From assembly GCF_003576375.1 (NCBI RefSeq), contig NZ_QWGE01000006.1, positions 153,704 through 217,703 on the forward strand: DNA of 64,000 nucleotides, given 5' to 3'. The notes under the pieces are model-generated. The model saw only the letters and a list, made by a program, of their open reading frames with translations, was not told the origin of the DNA and did not search any database. Numbering within the stretch: the first letter of the stretch is position 1; each line of letters opens with the position of its first letter. Source of the stretch: Pontibacter oryzae. GTDB taxonomy: Bacteria > Bacteroidota > Bacteroidia > Cytophagales > Hymenobacteraceae. The translations under genes were made by a program, and so were the position numbers. Positions 1 to 8,481 of the stretch are shown here, one piece after another.

Positions 1-1482
1 CCGGAGTCTTTTGTGAAGGCTGCTGCCAAAGCTGCCGCAGACCGTGGCCAAGCCGGCAAGTATGCCGTTACCAACACCCGCTCCAGCATGGACCAGTTCC
101 TGACTTATTCTGATGAGCGTGCCTTACGCGAGAAAGTATGGACCACTTACTACTCCCGTGGCGACAACGGCGACAAGTATGATAACAACGAGAATATCAA
201 GAAAATACTGAAGCTTAGAAATGAGCGTGTAAAACTGATGGGCTACGATAACTACGCCGACTGGCGCCTGCAGAACCGCATGGCCAAAACGCCGGAGCGT
301 GCCATGGACCTGATGAATGCCGTTTGGCCAGCCGCCATTGCGCGTGTAAAAGAGGAGGTGGCTGATATGCAGGCCGTAGCCGATGCCAGCGGAAAGAAAA
401 TCACTATCAAGCCCTGGGATTACCGCTATTATGCCGAGAAGGTGCGCAAGCAAAAGTATGACCTCGACTCTGACGAAGTGAAGCAGTATCTGGAGCTTAA
501 CAACCTGACCCAGGCGCTGTTTTTCACGGCTGGTGAGCTGTTTAACTTCAACTTTACACCAGTGCCGGAAGGCTCGGTTCCTGTTTTCCATGAGGATGTG
601 AACGTATGGGAAGTAACCGACAAAACGACCGGCGAGCATATCGGGCTTTGGTACCTCGACCCATTTGCACGCCAGGGCAAGCGCTCGGGTGCCTGGGCCT
701 CGCCTTACCGCAGCCATACTACTTTTAATGGCAAGAAAACGGTGTTGGCTTCTAACAACTCAAACTTTATTAAGCCTGCTCCCGGCGAGCCGGTGCTTGT
801 TTCCTGGGACGATGCCACTACGTTCTTCCATGAGTTTGGCCATGCGCTGCACTTCCTGTCGTCTAACGTGAAGTACCCAACCCTGAACGGCGGCGTGCGC
901 GATTATACCGAGTTCCAGTCGCAGTTGCTGGAGCGCTGGCTGTCTACAGACAAGGTGATAAACCAGTTCCTGAAGCACCACGAAACCGGTAAGGTTATTC
1001 CTGCGGAGTTGGTTGCCAAGATCAAGAAGGCATCGACCTTTAACCAGGGCTTTTCTACGACTGAGTACCTGGCCTCTGCCCTGATGGATATGAAGTACCA
1101 CCTGGCAGACCCGGAAGGCATAGACCCTGATACGTTTGAGCGCGAAACGCTTGCCGCCATGAACATGCCGGAAGAAATTGTGATGCGCCACCGCTCGCCG
1201 CACTTCGGGCACGTGTTCTCCGGCGAGGGCTATGCCACGGCGTACTATGGTTACATGTGGGCCGACGTACTGACAGCCGATGCCGCAGAAGCCTTTGAAG
1301 AAGCGCCGGGCGGATTCTATGATAAAGAGGTAGCAGCCAGACTAGTGAAGTACCTGTTTGCCCCGCGCAACTCCATGGACCCCGCCGAAGCCTACCGCAA
1401 ATTCCGTGGCCGCGATGCCAAAATAGATGCTCTCATGCGCGACCGCGGTTTCCCGGTAACGCAGCCGCAGTCTAAGAAGTAA
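1..1482 (+). CDS. dcp: M3 family peptidyl-dipeptidase (Dcp-like), 5'-truncated by window edge
   Basis: The frame is open from base 1, so the gene begins upstream and only the C-terminal 493 residues are visible; M3A enzymes are usually near 700 residues. The zinc motif HEFGH lies at visible residues 277-281 (829-843), and the third ligand is probably the Glu of YTEFQSQ near residue 304, the spacing expected for M3 peptidases. The C-terminal stretch with HFGHVFSGEGYATAYYGY carries the conserved His/Tyr substrate-binding region of the family. These enzymes remove C-terminal dipeptides from oligopeptides; whether this copy is periplasmic cannot be told because the N-terminus is missing. A terminator follows at 1517. 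Oligopeptidase A is the main alternative. Confidence 0.93.
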   Translation, partial: PESFVKAAAKAAADRGQAGKYAVTNTRSSMDQFLTYSDERALREKVWTTYYSRGDNGDKYDNNENIKKILKLRNERVKLMGYDNYADWRLQNRMAKTPERAMDLMNAVWPAAIARVKEEVADMQAVADASGKKITIKPWDYRYYAEKVRKQKYDLDSDEVKQYLELNNLTQALFFTAGELFNFNFTPVPEGSVPVFHEDVNVWEVTDKTTGEHIGLWYLDPFARQGKRSGAWASPYRSHTTFNGKKTVLASNNSNFIKPAPGEPVLVSWDDATTFFHEFGHALHFLSSNVKYPTLNGGVRDYTEFQSQLLERWLSTDKVINQFLKHHETGKVIPAELVAKIKKASTFNQGFSTTEYLASALMDMKYHLADPEGIDPDTFERETLAAMNMPEEIVMRHRSPHFGHVFSGEGYATAYYGYMWADVLTADAAEAFEEAPGGFYDKEVAARLVKYLFAPRNSMDPAEAYRKFRGRDAKIDALMRDRGFPVTQPQSKK

Positions 1483-1516
1483 CAGTATGTTTTAGTGGCT
1501 ACGGCCATACATACCA

Positions 1517-1552
1517 AAAGCCTCTCACTGGTTGTGGGAGGCTTTCTTTTTT
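1517..1552 (+). terminator. intrinsic terminator after the M3 peptidase
   Basis: AAGCCTCTCAC and GTGGGAGGCTT form an 11-bp stem with one G-U pair around a short loop, followed by a T-rich run (TTTCTTTTTT). It lies 35 bases after the peptidase stop codon. Confidence 0.85.
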
Positions 1553-1680
1553 CTGATTGGTTTATGAATTGGGGTGTTTATACTTGATGTGTAGCCAGTA
1601 ATTGTTTAGTATTCGTTGGCATAACTAATGACAATCCTCAGTCTTGCATGCTAATAGTTTCAAATAGCTATTGTGCGCTC

Positions 1681-1795
1681 CAAGTCCGCGAGGACTCGTT
1701 TTCCCGCTCAGCGCTATGTTCCCTCATGCGCCAGGGCGCTGCCCTCCGGGCACCGGATCTCAAAAGGCGCCTCCCGGAAAAACAGGGAACTGTTT
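1681..1795. other. structured gene-free segment with nested inverted repeats
   Basis: The gene-free stretch 1483-1918 contains, between its two terminators, an unusually GC-rich block. Visible pairings are AGTCC/GGACT (1683-1696), CAGCGC/GCGCTG (1709-1714 with 1736-1741), GCCC/GGGC (1741-1751), GCGCC/GGCGC (near 1728-1732 with 1766-1770) and GTTCCCT/AGGGAAC (1718-1724 with 1784-1790). No convincing reading frame crosses it. It may be a dispersed intergenic element or a structured RNA; I saw no second copy in this window. Confidence 0.4.
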
Positions 1796-1850
1796 TGCTC
1801 TGAATGTATGGAGTAGAATTGTTTTCACTGATTTCATCATTACATAAAAA

Positions 1851-1894
1851 AACCGCTTGCTCAAAGCTTCATACTTTGGGCAAGCGGTTTTTTT
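1851..1894. terminator. bidirectional intrinsic terminator
   Basis: AACCGCTTGCTCAAAG (1851-1866) pairs with CTTTGGGCAAGCGGTT, a 16-bp stem with one G-U pair. It is flanked by A7 on the left and T7 on the right, so it can stop transcription from either side. It ends 25 bases from the stop codon of the minus-strand lipoprotein gene. Confidence 0.88.
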
Positions 1895-1918
1895 ATACTT
1901 TAGGTGCTTAGGGTATAC

Positions 1919-2374
1919 TTAGTTTTTAACCTGCACCGGCAGTCCTTCTAATTGGGCGTAACTTAGTTTCCATTCGCCGTTGTCGCTTTTCTTCCAGAGC
2001 AGAATAAAATTACCTTCTCCCATACCGCGTAACTGGTCCGGGCCCGATGGAAGTACATCTACAGAGAAAGTACCGGCTTCGTAGGCAATTGCGTTATCAG
2101 CGCCTGTGCTCACTACATTTGTTTTCAGGTCACCGATGGTAGTATAAGTATCTTTCACCCATTTATCGGCTACCTCGGCTTTTCCACTGAAATGTGTTTC
2201 GCCTTGTAAAAACTGCACATCCTCGGCCAAGTAAGAGATTACCTTATCCGGGTCGTTGTTGTTCCAGGCGCTGATAAACTCTTTATTCAGGTTCTGGATA
2301 GTGGCTGCATCCTCCGGTTTAGAGCAGGAAGAAAGTATGGCAGCAAAAAACAGTATATATAGGATTCGTTTCAT
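1919..2374 (-). CDS. DUF4440 / SnoaL-like lipoprotein
   Basis: This 151-residue protein starts with a short lipoprotein signal ending in the lipobox ILSSC (Cys about 17), so it is probably anchored in the periplasm or outer membrane. The rest has the NTF2-like pattern of the DUF4440 family: a helical start (LNKEFISAWNNNDPDKVISYLAEDVQFLQG) described here only in part, a central strand block, and the terminal WKLSYAQLEGLPV strand. Members of this fold bind small ligands or act as cyclases or isomerases, but I can assign no substrate. It is a single gene with its own terminator on the downstream side at 1851-1894. Confidence 0.8.
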   Translation of the reverse strand: MKRILYILFFAAILSSCSKPEDAATIQNLNKEFISAWNNNDPDKVISYLAEDVQFLQGETHFSGKAEVADKWVKDTYTTIGDLKTNVVSTGADNAIAYEAGTFSVDVLPSGPDQLRGMGEGNFILLWKKSDNGEWKLSYAQLEGLPVQVKN

Positions 2375-2397
2375 GGTTTCTAAGTTTAGGTGTTACA

Positions 2398-2424
2398 GAA
2401 AACGCCCGGACTATAGCCGGGCGC
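2398..2424 (-). terminator. terminator after the Gly-zipper protein gene
   Basis: CGCCCGG (2403-2409) pairs with CCGGGCG (2417-2423) around ACTATAG. On the minus strand the hairpin is followed by a TTTTCT run. It lies between two minus-strand genes, so the upstream gene (2452-2970) probably ends here. Confidence 0.7.
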
Positions 2425-2451
2425 CTCCTTAGCGTATAATTTCTCTAGTGC

Positions 2452-2970
2452 TTACCAGCTTTTTCTTCTAACCTCCGACGTTGAGTAAGCCGTAGACTTG
2501 TCGCCATAGTCTGGGTTTGCCAAAAAGGCGATGCCCATGATTGGGTCCTGCACCTCTGTGTAAGCGGCATAACTTACTGCAGCTGGGGCTGGCTTGCTGG
2601 CAGCTGGCGCACTGTTACGCTGGCTGTTGTTTGTAGCTACCGCACGTGCGGCGCGTGCCTCGGCGGCAGCGGCTCTGTTGGCAGCGGCTATTCTTTCAGC
2701 TTCTGCAGCGGCCTCTGCCTTATTTTTATTGTCGATTTTCTTACCGATCACATAGCCGGCACCACCACCAACTACGCCACCCACAACCCCACCAACAGCG
2801 CGGTTTCTCTTATGGATAATTGCACCAGCTGCTGCACCAGTGGCAGCGCCAATTACAGTGCCTTTAGCCTGTGGGCTTATCTTTTTCTTTTCTGACTGTG
2901 CAAAACTTGCTGTGCTAAGTATGATTGATACTATAAAAACCATACTAAAAATTAATGTTCCTCTTTTCAT
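2452..2970 (-). CDS. YMGG-like glycine-zipper membrane protein
   Basis: The protein is about 172 residues when started at the ATG at 2970, which places a normal signal peptide (MKRGTLIFSMVFIVSIILST, ending around SFA-QS) at the N-terminus; a Met nine codons upstream is possible but less natural. The core has small-residue repeats of the glycine-zipper type (GTVIGAATGAAAGAIIHK, then GGVVGGVVGGGAGYVIGKK), which pack two transmembrane helices. An Ala/Arg-rich linker and a C-terminal domain of unknown function follow. Such proteins sit in the envelope and stiffen or insert into membranes; no enzymatic role is suggested. The gene ends at the hairpin 2398-2424. Confidence 0.75.
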   Translation of the reverse strand: MKRGTLIFSMVFIVSIILSTASFAQSEKKKISPQAKGTVIGAATGAAAGAIIHKRNRAVGGVVGGVVGGGAGYVIGKKIDNKNKAEAAAEAERIAAANRAAAAEARAARAVATNNSQRNSAPAASKPAPAAVSYAAYTEVQDPIMGIAFLANPDYGDKSTAYSTSEVRRKSW

Positions 2971-3214
2971 AAGTACGTTTTTAATGTTTATGAACAAACT
3001 TTTACGTAACTGATAGGGGATTTACAATTTGCATGCCATTCAGGTTGCTCACGCATCCCTAAAAATCTATAACCATTAATTAACAATTTGATTTTCAGGA
3101 TTTTAAATTTTAAAAATTTTTATATAAAATAATTTATACATGCCTGATAGCGCTATACATAAACTCTGCTTCAGGTAGAGGAAGTGTATACTGAATAATC
3201 AGAGCATTTCATTT

Positions 3215-3655
3215 TTATTTCCTGAAAAGCCATTTAAGAGCAGTTTCTTTTTCTGCAAAGTTCTCCGCGGCATAAGACAAGGGTTGAGCTAACCTAAAGA
3301 TGTTATCAAGCGCAAGATTCTGGAAAATATCAACGGAAAGCAGCCTGGCCAGCCGCTCTATACCCGACTTCCGTAACTGAGGCATGGCATGGGTACCAGC
3401 CCAGGCTTGGTCAGCCAGCGTAGGAGCGGGCATTTTAGTGTAATCAATCAAGACTAACTGTGCTTGCGTAGCAGTGGCACATTGGATAAACGCTTCCATA
3501 CCTAGCCTGTACTCTTCCTGCTGCAGTGCTTTTTTCCATACTACTTCCAAGAAGCTTGCAGTTTCTGATTTCTCAATGTGTATATAATCGTTGCAGAAAA
3601 CTGGGAGCATGTGTGAGTGAAAGGAGCTATGCTCTTGCGGCTTATTCTCAATCAT
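3215..3655 (-). CDS. hypothetical protein, possibly STAS-like
   Basis: This 146-residue soluble protein has no signal peptide and no membrane segment. The alternating pattern around AQLVLIDYTKMPAPTLADQAW (residues about 79-100) and the following helix resembles the STAS-like fold seen in Bacteroidota regulators, but I recognise no diagnostic motif. The flanking DNA on both sides is AT-rich. I cannot assign a function; a partner role in signalling is only a guess based on fold resemblance. Confidence 0.55.
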   Translation of the reverse strand: MIENKPQEHSSFHSHMLPVFCNDYIHIEKSETASFLEVVWKKALQQEEYRLGMEAFIQCATATQAQLVLIDYTKMPAPTLADQAWAGTHAMPQLRKSGIERLARLLSVDIFQNLALDNIFRLAQPLSYAAENFAEKETALKWLFRK

Positions 3656-3856
3656 ATAAGGGAAATTTTAAGGACATCTTAACGCCTGGTTTCCCATTAT
3701 ATCAGGAGGGCTTCATTAACCTAATAGTGAATTGGAAACGTTAAACAGCCTTTTTATACGTATTTCGGCTTAACTTATGCTGCCATTCAGCGTTATTCAT
3801 CAAACAAATTATTTGCCTGCATAGCACGCGCTAGCGTTACCCTTAAAAAGAACTTT

Positions 3857-4744
3857 GTGGATAGATTTTTCACGAATACCTGGGAGATTTTAAAGGCTTC
3901 TCAGAAGAGTTTCAGACGTGGTGAGCCCATCGTGTTTAGTGCTGCTATCGCCTTTTTCACAATTTTCTCGTTACCGGCCATCCTTATCATCCTTATGTTT
4001 GCCGGCTCCATGTTCTTCTCGGAGCAGACTGTAAGGCAAGAACTTGTGAAAGAAGTGGGCCAGCTTATCAGCGCTCAGGCTGCAGAGCAGGTTGCCAGTA
4101 TACTTACGAATGCCGTGGAGGTACCTACCAGCTTCCTGGGCATACTTATAAGTATACTTGTAATCACGCAAAGTTCGGCCATTACATTTTTTATCATCCA
4201 AAAAGCATTGAATGCGGTGTGGGATGTGCGCATCCGGTCGGGTGCAGGCATTGTGAAGCTCTTAAAAAACAGGTTGACTGCGGTAGCCATGGTGGGCGGG
4301 CTAGGGTTGCTATTTGCGCTTAGCCTGCTGTTTGATACGGTGATTGCTATGTTCAGCGATGACTTGCGCGCTGTCCTGAACCAGTACTTCTCGCCAACAG
4401 TACGCACCCTAAACACGGTTTTTTACCTTACAATCGTCTTTGTGTTTTTTACCTCTATTTTAAAGCTACTGCCCGATGTATGGGTATCCTGGAAGGACGC
4501 TCTGGCTGGAGGGGTTATTACCTCACTCCTGTTCCTGGTTGGCAAGCAGATTATAAACTTCGCACTCAGCAAGATGGTTATTGCCGGAATTTATGCGGCG
4601 GCGGGCTCTTTGGTCATACTGTTGCTCTGGGTTTTTTACTCCTCCGTTATTCTGCTGTTGGGAGCCGAAGTAACCAAGGCGTATGCCACTAACAGGGGGC
4701 GCGAGGTACAGCCCAAGGATATTGCTGAAAAGTATGAGCGATAG
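3857..4744 (+). CDS. YihY/BrkB family inner-membrane protein
   Basis: This 295-residue polytopic protein opens with an amphipathic helix and RRGEPIVFSAAIAFFTIFSLP (residues 20-40), the conserved start of the YihY/virulence-factor BrkB family. About six membrane helices follow, ending with the LLLWVFYSSVILLLGAEV block (about 255-272), also a family hallmark, and a short charged tail. Start is GTG at 3857; the next ATG would delete the conserved first helix. The family was once called RNase BN, which is wrong for these proteins; their real role in the envelope is not settled. Three overlapping copies of the ATACTT/AAGTAT motif occur inside the gene at 4142-4159. Confidence 0.92.
   Translation: MDRFFTNTWEILKASQKSFRRGEPIVFSAAIAFFTIFSLPAILIILMFAGSMFFSEQTVRQELVKEVGQLISAQAAEQVASILTNAVEVPTSFLGILISILVITQSSAITFFIIQKALNAVWDVRIRSGAGIVKLLKNRLTAVAMVGGLGLLFALSLLFDTVIAMFSDDLRAVLNQYFSPTVRTLNTVFYLTIVFVFFTSILKLLPDVWVSWKDALAGGVITSLLFLVGKQIINFALSKMVIAGIYAAAGSLVILLLWVFYSSVILLLGAEVTKAYATNRGREVQPKDIAEKYER
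4142..4159. repeat. tight cluster of the dispersed AAGTAT/ATACTT motif
   Basis: ATACTT at 4142-4147, AAGTAT at 4150-4155 and ATACTT at 4154-4159 fall within 18 bases, with another ATACTT at 4100-4105. They lie in a coding region and are read as Ile-Leu and Ser-Ile codon pairs using the rare codon ATA. This is the densest example of a hexamer found throughout the window (see findings). Confidence 0.8.
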
Positions 4745-4745
4745 T

Positions 4746-4776
4746 ATGGCTGCCCCATAAACACAGAGGCAGCCAT
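4746..4776. terminator. hairpin between convergent genes
   Basis: ATGGCTGCC (4746-4754) pairs perfectly with GGCAGCCAT (4768-4776) between the ends of yihY-like and yceI-like genes. No clear T-run follows, so it may be a weak or protein-assisted bidirectional terminator. Confidence 0.5.
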
Positions 4777-4797
4777 GCTTAACGTAGACTTTATGGA

Positions 4798-5334
4798 CTA
4801 GCTTTGTTTTACAAGTTGGATTTCGCTGTTCAGTTTAATCTCATCGCTCACTACTACACTTCCAGCTTCCGTTACTGCGCTCCAGGTCAAGCCAAAGTCC
4901 TTTCGGTTTATTTTACCAGTTACGGTAAAGCCAGCCTTTGTCTGGCCGTAGGAGTCAACTACTATTCCGCCAAAAGCAACATTAACCGTAACAGGTTTTG
5001 TGGTACCCCGGATGGTGAGGTTGCCGTGCAATTTATACTCCTCGTCAGATTCCTTCTCAAACGTTTTCCCCTCAAACTTTACCTGCTCATGGTTGGCGGC
5101 ATCAAAGAAATCAGCCGACTTTAAGTGCGTGTCGCGCTGTTCGTTGTTAGTACTAATGGAATCTACGTCCGCTGTGAACAGAATGCTTGATGCTTTTGCG
5201 AAGTCATCGCCTTCTGTTGCCACCTCTACATTAAATTTCCCGAAGTAGCCTGTTACCGTAGTAATCATCAGGTGTTTAACTTTGAACTGAACCTCGCTGT
5301 GTGTGGGATCTACTACCCATTTTGTTGTTGCCAT
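4798..5334 (-). CDS. YceI family protein
   Basis: The 178-residue protein matches the YceI family end to end: WVVDPTHSEVQFKVKHLMI at the start, GYFGKFNVEV, then the repeated strands including the GNLTIRGTTKPV motif and the final KLNSEIQLVKQ strand. The fold is a lipocalin-like barrel that binds long isoprenoid chains. There is no signal peptide, so this is the cytoplasmic version, unlike E. coli YceI. It is a single gene converging on the yihY-like gene. Confidence 0.92.
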   Translation of the reverse strand: MATTKWVVDPTHSEVQFKVKHLMITTVTGYFGKFNVEVATEGDDFAKASSILFTADVDSISTNNEQRDTHLKSADFFDAANHEQVKFEGKTFEKESDEEYKLHGNLTIRGTTKPVTVNVAFGGIVVDSYGQTKAGFTVTGKINRKDFGLTWSAVTEAGSVVVSDEIKLNSEIQLVKQS

Positions 5335-5622
5335 AGTCCTGTGCTTTTAGAATTAATCACATTGATTTAAAAAAGAGTCGCGCTTTCTAGGGCATACGCA
5401 ACAGCAGCACGCAAAGGCAACATAAACCCTTGGTTCATAACCAATAAGCAGATAGCTACATGTACGGGAACAAAAATTTGAACGCGATTGGGAACAAGAC
5501 TTGCAGCTGTTAGCGGAAACTAAACGGGATCATCACTTATCTTAGGGTAGGTGATAAAAATCGAGGCACAGACCTATGCTGGTGATAGGAATGAGGATGT
5601 GTAAAAAGCCGGCGCCAAGCGA

Positions 5623-5979
5623 TTAGCTATAGGCTTTATACTTATCTTCGAGGCTGTGCAGCGTGCTCAGAAAATCCTCTGAGTTATCTTCCAACTTTCT
5701 GAGCCCTTCATGAGCCTGGTCTATTCTGCCGCTGCTGTAAAGGTTAAAAAGCTGTAGCGCGATGGCATTAAGAGCCAAGTGCATGCGGTGCAGCGTTTTG
5801 ATGCCAGGCTCATTGTAATAATAAGATAGCCCTATGGTGCTAAACCATACTTCTATCGGCCCTGATGTGGAGAAGAAAGCATGATCCATGTTGCCACCAT
5901 AAAGCACGGAACGCACTTTAGACTTAAACAGAATATGCTTTATCCTAAGTTGTTGAAAATCTACCTGGGCTTGGTTCAT
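5623..5979 (-). CDS. stand-alone CZB-like (chemoreceptor zinc-binding) domain protein
   Basis: This 118-residue protein starts at the ATG at 5979; the TTG three codons earlier is less likely. It resembles the CZB domain: the first-helix His in IKHILFKSKVRSVLYG, a Trp in the SGPIEVWF block where CZB has CxLGxW, and the paired His of TLHRMHLAL (HxxH). The Cys that normally completes the zinc site is replaced (Gly at the aligned position), so zinc binding may be lost or altered. It lies 39 bases downstream of the PAS protein on the same strand and is probably co-transcribed. CZB domains sense zinc or oxidants in chemotaxis and signalling proteins. The assignment is by motif resemblance. Confidence 0.6.
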   Translation of the reverse strand: MNQAQVDFQQLRIKHILFKSKVRSVLYGGNMDHAFFSTSGPIEVWFSTIGLSYYYNEPGIKTLHRMHLALNAIALQLFNLYSSGRIDQAHEGLRKLEDNSEDFLSTLHSLEDKYKAYS

Positions 5980-6018
5980 GTAAGGCAATTAAACCTGCTA
6001 CGCTATACTTTTACTGGG

Positions 6019-7299
6019 CTACTGCTGAGCGCCTGCTGTATCATTTAACTGTTGCAATTTCTGTTTAGCTTCTACATAAGTGGTTACATCGTATCCGAAG
6101 AATATAATACCGGTAACCTGGTCTTTTTCATTAATTAATGGCTGGTAATTTAGAGTTACATAAATATCCGATGTCTCGCCGGTGCCGAAGCGGTCCAGTT
6201 TCACTAATATCTCATCAACTATTATCGGCTTGCCTGAATTATATACCGCGTCTAGCATCTCTATAAAGCCTTGCTCAACTACTTCAGGCATGGCTTCTAC
6301 CACAGTTTTGCCAACCAACTCTTTGCCGGGCATCATCTGCTGATAGGCCGGGTTTACCAGTTCGAACCTGTGATCGGGGCCTTTAAGGATGCAAAGGAGT
6401 GCCGGTACCTGCATAAACACGCGCTCCAATGTAGTGCGCTCCAGTTCAACCTTCTTGTATGCCAGCTGCACCTGGTCCGATAGCGCCTCCATTTGCTCGT
6501 TTGCCTCGAGTAACTCGTGCACCATTTGCCGCATATCGTGTATATCCGTGGAGCTGAAAACCCACATGATCACTTTCCCGTCTTCGCCCTGCATCGGTAC
6601 GCCACGGGTAAGGTGCCAGCGATATGCCTTATCTTTCTCCCGGATTCTTAGCTCTACCTGCAGGCTGCTGCCGTTCTCATAGGCTTCCTTCCTGCGTTGC
6701 AGAAAGATTTTCAGATCGTCGGGGTGTATAGCATCTAAAGAGGCTCCGCCCAACAGTTCTTTAGGGGATAGACCTGTATAATTTACCCAGCGCTGATTAA
6801 AGTAAGTATACTCTCCTGCGGCATTGCTTGTATTGATAAGCTGTGGCATGGCCTCTGCCATAAACCTAAACTTCTCCTCAGTCTCAGATAGGACCAGCTT
6901 CGCTATTTCCCGTTCAGTAACATCGGCAGTACGCTGGATGATAAACATCACATTACCCGCATCATCAAGCACAGGCGTATGCGAGGCTTCCCAGAAACGT
7001 ATATCAAAGCCGCCGCCCTGCGCCGCAGGCCGAGGTATATCGTAGCGTGTTACCGGGAAAAGGTCTACCTGTTTGGTATGCAGCGCATTATCCAAAGACT
7101 GGCGAAGCGTTTTCACGTTCTTAGATGCCGCACTGTTTGGGTTATCCGGAAAAGCTTTTAAGAGATCCTGCCCTATAAGCTCTTCCCTGGTCCGCATGGT
7201 AACCTCCAGGTACTTATCAGTGGCATCTAAAACTTTATACTCAGGAGATATAACTACAATCGGCTCCGGAATATGGATGAATAACTTATATAGATCCAT
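6019..7299 (-). CDS. three-PAS-domain sensor protein without output domain
   Basis: The 426-residue protein contains three PAS modules: about residues 5-130 (ending TADVTERE), about 140-260 (FMAEAMPQLINTSNAAGEYTYFN, partly quoted as FMAEAMPQLI, then HPDDL), a coiled-coil linker about 265-300 (HELLEANEQMEALSDQVQLA), and about 300-410 (LFELVNPAYQQMM-type region, ending FFGYDVTTY). In this group such arrays normally continue into a HisKA/HATPase kinase, but here the frame stops shortly after the third PAS with no kinase in any frame downstream. It probably works by binding a partner. The CZB-like gene follows directly. Start ATG at 7299. Confidence 0.85.
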   Translation of the reverse strand: MDLYKLFIHIPEPIVVISPEYKVLDATDKYLEVTMRTREELIGQDLLKAFPDNPNSAASKNVKTLRQSLDNALHTKQVDLFPVTRYDIPRPAAQGGGFDIRFWEASHTPVLDDAGNVMFIIQRTADVTEREIAKLVLSETEEKFRFMAEAMPQLINTSNAAGEYTYFNQRWVNYTGLSPKELLGGASLDAIHPDDLKIFLQRRKEAYENGSSLQVELRIREKDKAYRWHLTRGVPMQGEDGKVIMWVFSSTDIHDMRQMVHELLEANEQMEALSDQVQLAYKKVELERTTLERVFMQVPALLCILKGPDHRFELVNPAYQQMMPGKELVGKTVVEAMPEVVEQGFIEMLDAVYNSGKPIIVDEILVKLDRFGTGETSDIYVTLNYQPLINEKDQVTGIIFFGYDVTTYVEAKQKLQQLNDTAGAQQ

Positions 7300-7787
7300 G
7301 TTAACAGCAAGTGTAAATTAATTTAGGCGTTCTCCATGCCTTTTGGCTAAAAGGCTATAGCAAAGATAGCATAATTTGAGTTTTTGATATCTGCTTTGCG
7401 TAAGGCTACTGGTAGCAAAAACTAGCAGATCAATATTCAGGATAACTAATACTTGGTGAAATTCTTATTACGGGAATGTTCGCTAAGAAGTCGATTTTTA
7501 TCAAAATCAGGATACTTTGCTAGTTGAGTAAGAATAGATAAAGCACACAATAGCGGCAAGAGCCAATTATACTTTACGGGCATCCTGATGAATTATACTT
7601 ATAAATCCGTGCTGAATTTGCCATTCCGGATCAAAAACCTTATACTTAACTAGGTATGGAAACTTACCAGGTCATACTTTAAGGCCTGTTCTCAACCTGT
7701 TTCAGACGTGGCAATTCAGCCAGGCGCCAGGTTTTCCGGCCTAACGTTCAATCAATTTCTTAACCCAATCCTAACAAGAACCACTAC
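7300..7787. other. gene-free AT-rich intergenic region
   Basis: This divergent intergenic region separates the PAS gene from the DUF4168 gene. I find no plausible ORF, tRNA or strong hairpin. It holds four copies of the ATACTT motif between about 7570 and 7680, an unusually high density. It must carry the promoters of both flanking genes, but no clean TTTG/TAnnTTTG pair is visible. Confidence 0.5.
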
Positions 7788-8276
7788 ATGGTATTATTAA
7801 AGAAAGGGACTATTGCAGCCGCACTTGTCATGACATCACTTTGCTTCGGGCATGAGGCACTCGCTCAGGAAGCCGCAGGGCCACAGACAGAGCAATCAGA
7901 ACACAGTTTTTCTAACCAAGACCTGAAAAACTTTTTGGAAGCTAACACCAAAGCCACCGAAATACAAAAAGAGAGCCGTACCGCATTGGTAGCCGCCATA
8001 GAAGAGCAGGACTTGAGCGTGGACCGTTTCAATGAGCTTGCAAAGGCACACCGCCAGAAAAAACTGGAAGAGGTAGCCGAAAATCCGGAAGAAATCTCCG
8101 CTTTCAGCAGCGCGGCGCAAACCATCGTACAACTACAGCCCGAAACACGCCAGAAGGTAAAAGAAGCCATTGAAGAAGAAGGCCTTACCATGGAAGAGTA
8201 TAACAACATTCTGAAAGCTTATAAAGAAGACCCAGCCGTGCAAACCCAGATCAGGAAAGTAATGGCTGCCGAATAA
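7788..8276 (+). CDS. DUF4168 domain protein, secreted
   Basis: The 162-residue protein has a signal peptide (MVLLKKGTIAAALVMTSLCF, cleavage near EALA-QEA) and then an almost entirely helical, Glu/Lys/Gln-rich body matching DUF4168. Two related helical units are visible: FSNQDLKNFLEANTKATEIQ with DLSVDRFNELAKAHRQKK, and AAQTIVQLQPETRQKVKEAI with LTMEEYNNILKAYKED. The function of this periplasmic family is unknown. It is followed by a hairpin at 8300. Confidence 0.85.
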   Translation: MVLLKKGTIAAALVMTSLCFGHEALAQEAAGPQTEQSEHSFSNQDLKNFLEANTKATEIQKESRTALVAAIEEQDLSVDRFNELAKAHRQKKLEEVAENPEEISAFSSAAQTIVQLQPETRQKVKEAIEEEGLTMEEYNNILKAYKEDPAVQTQIRKVMAAE

Positions 8277-8299
8277 GCCCACCTAGTATAACGAGCACG

Positions 8300-8330
8300 C
8301 GTGCCCTTCTTAGTTTCTAGGAAGGGCACG
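8300..8330 (+). terminator. hairpin after the DUF4168 gene
   Basis: CGTGCCCTTC (8300-8309) pairs perfectly with GAAGGGCACG (8321-8330) around an 11-base loop, 24 bases after the stop codon. The T-tract behind it (CTTTTA) is short. Confidence 0.6.
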
Positions 8331-8481
8331 TCCGCTTTTAAAAGCTATACCTGCTGCATAACCAGACTTGCCGCCTTGCCGTACGCTTTAGGGTTTGCAC
8401 CTTATCGGCCACAGGCACGCTGTAAGCAACCACTAAGTATAACCAGCGCTGTTTTTTACAAGCGCACAACTATGAAAACAA

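Noticed and set aside
5989..6018. frameshifted histidine kinase after the PAS gene
   Set aside because: The next gene in the same direction is the CZB-like ORF; no HisKA or HATPase fragment is visible in any frame.
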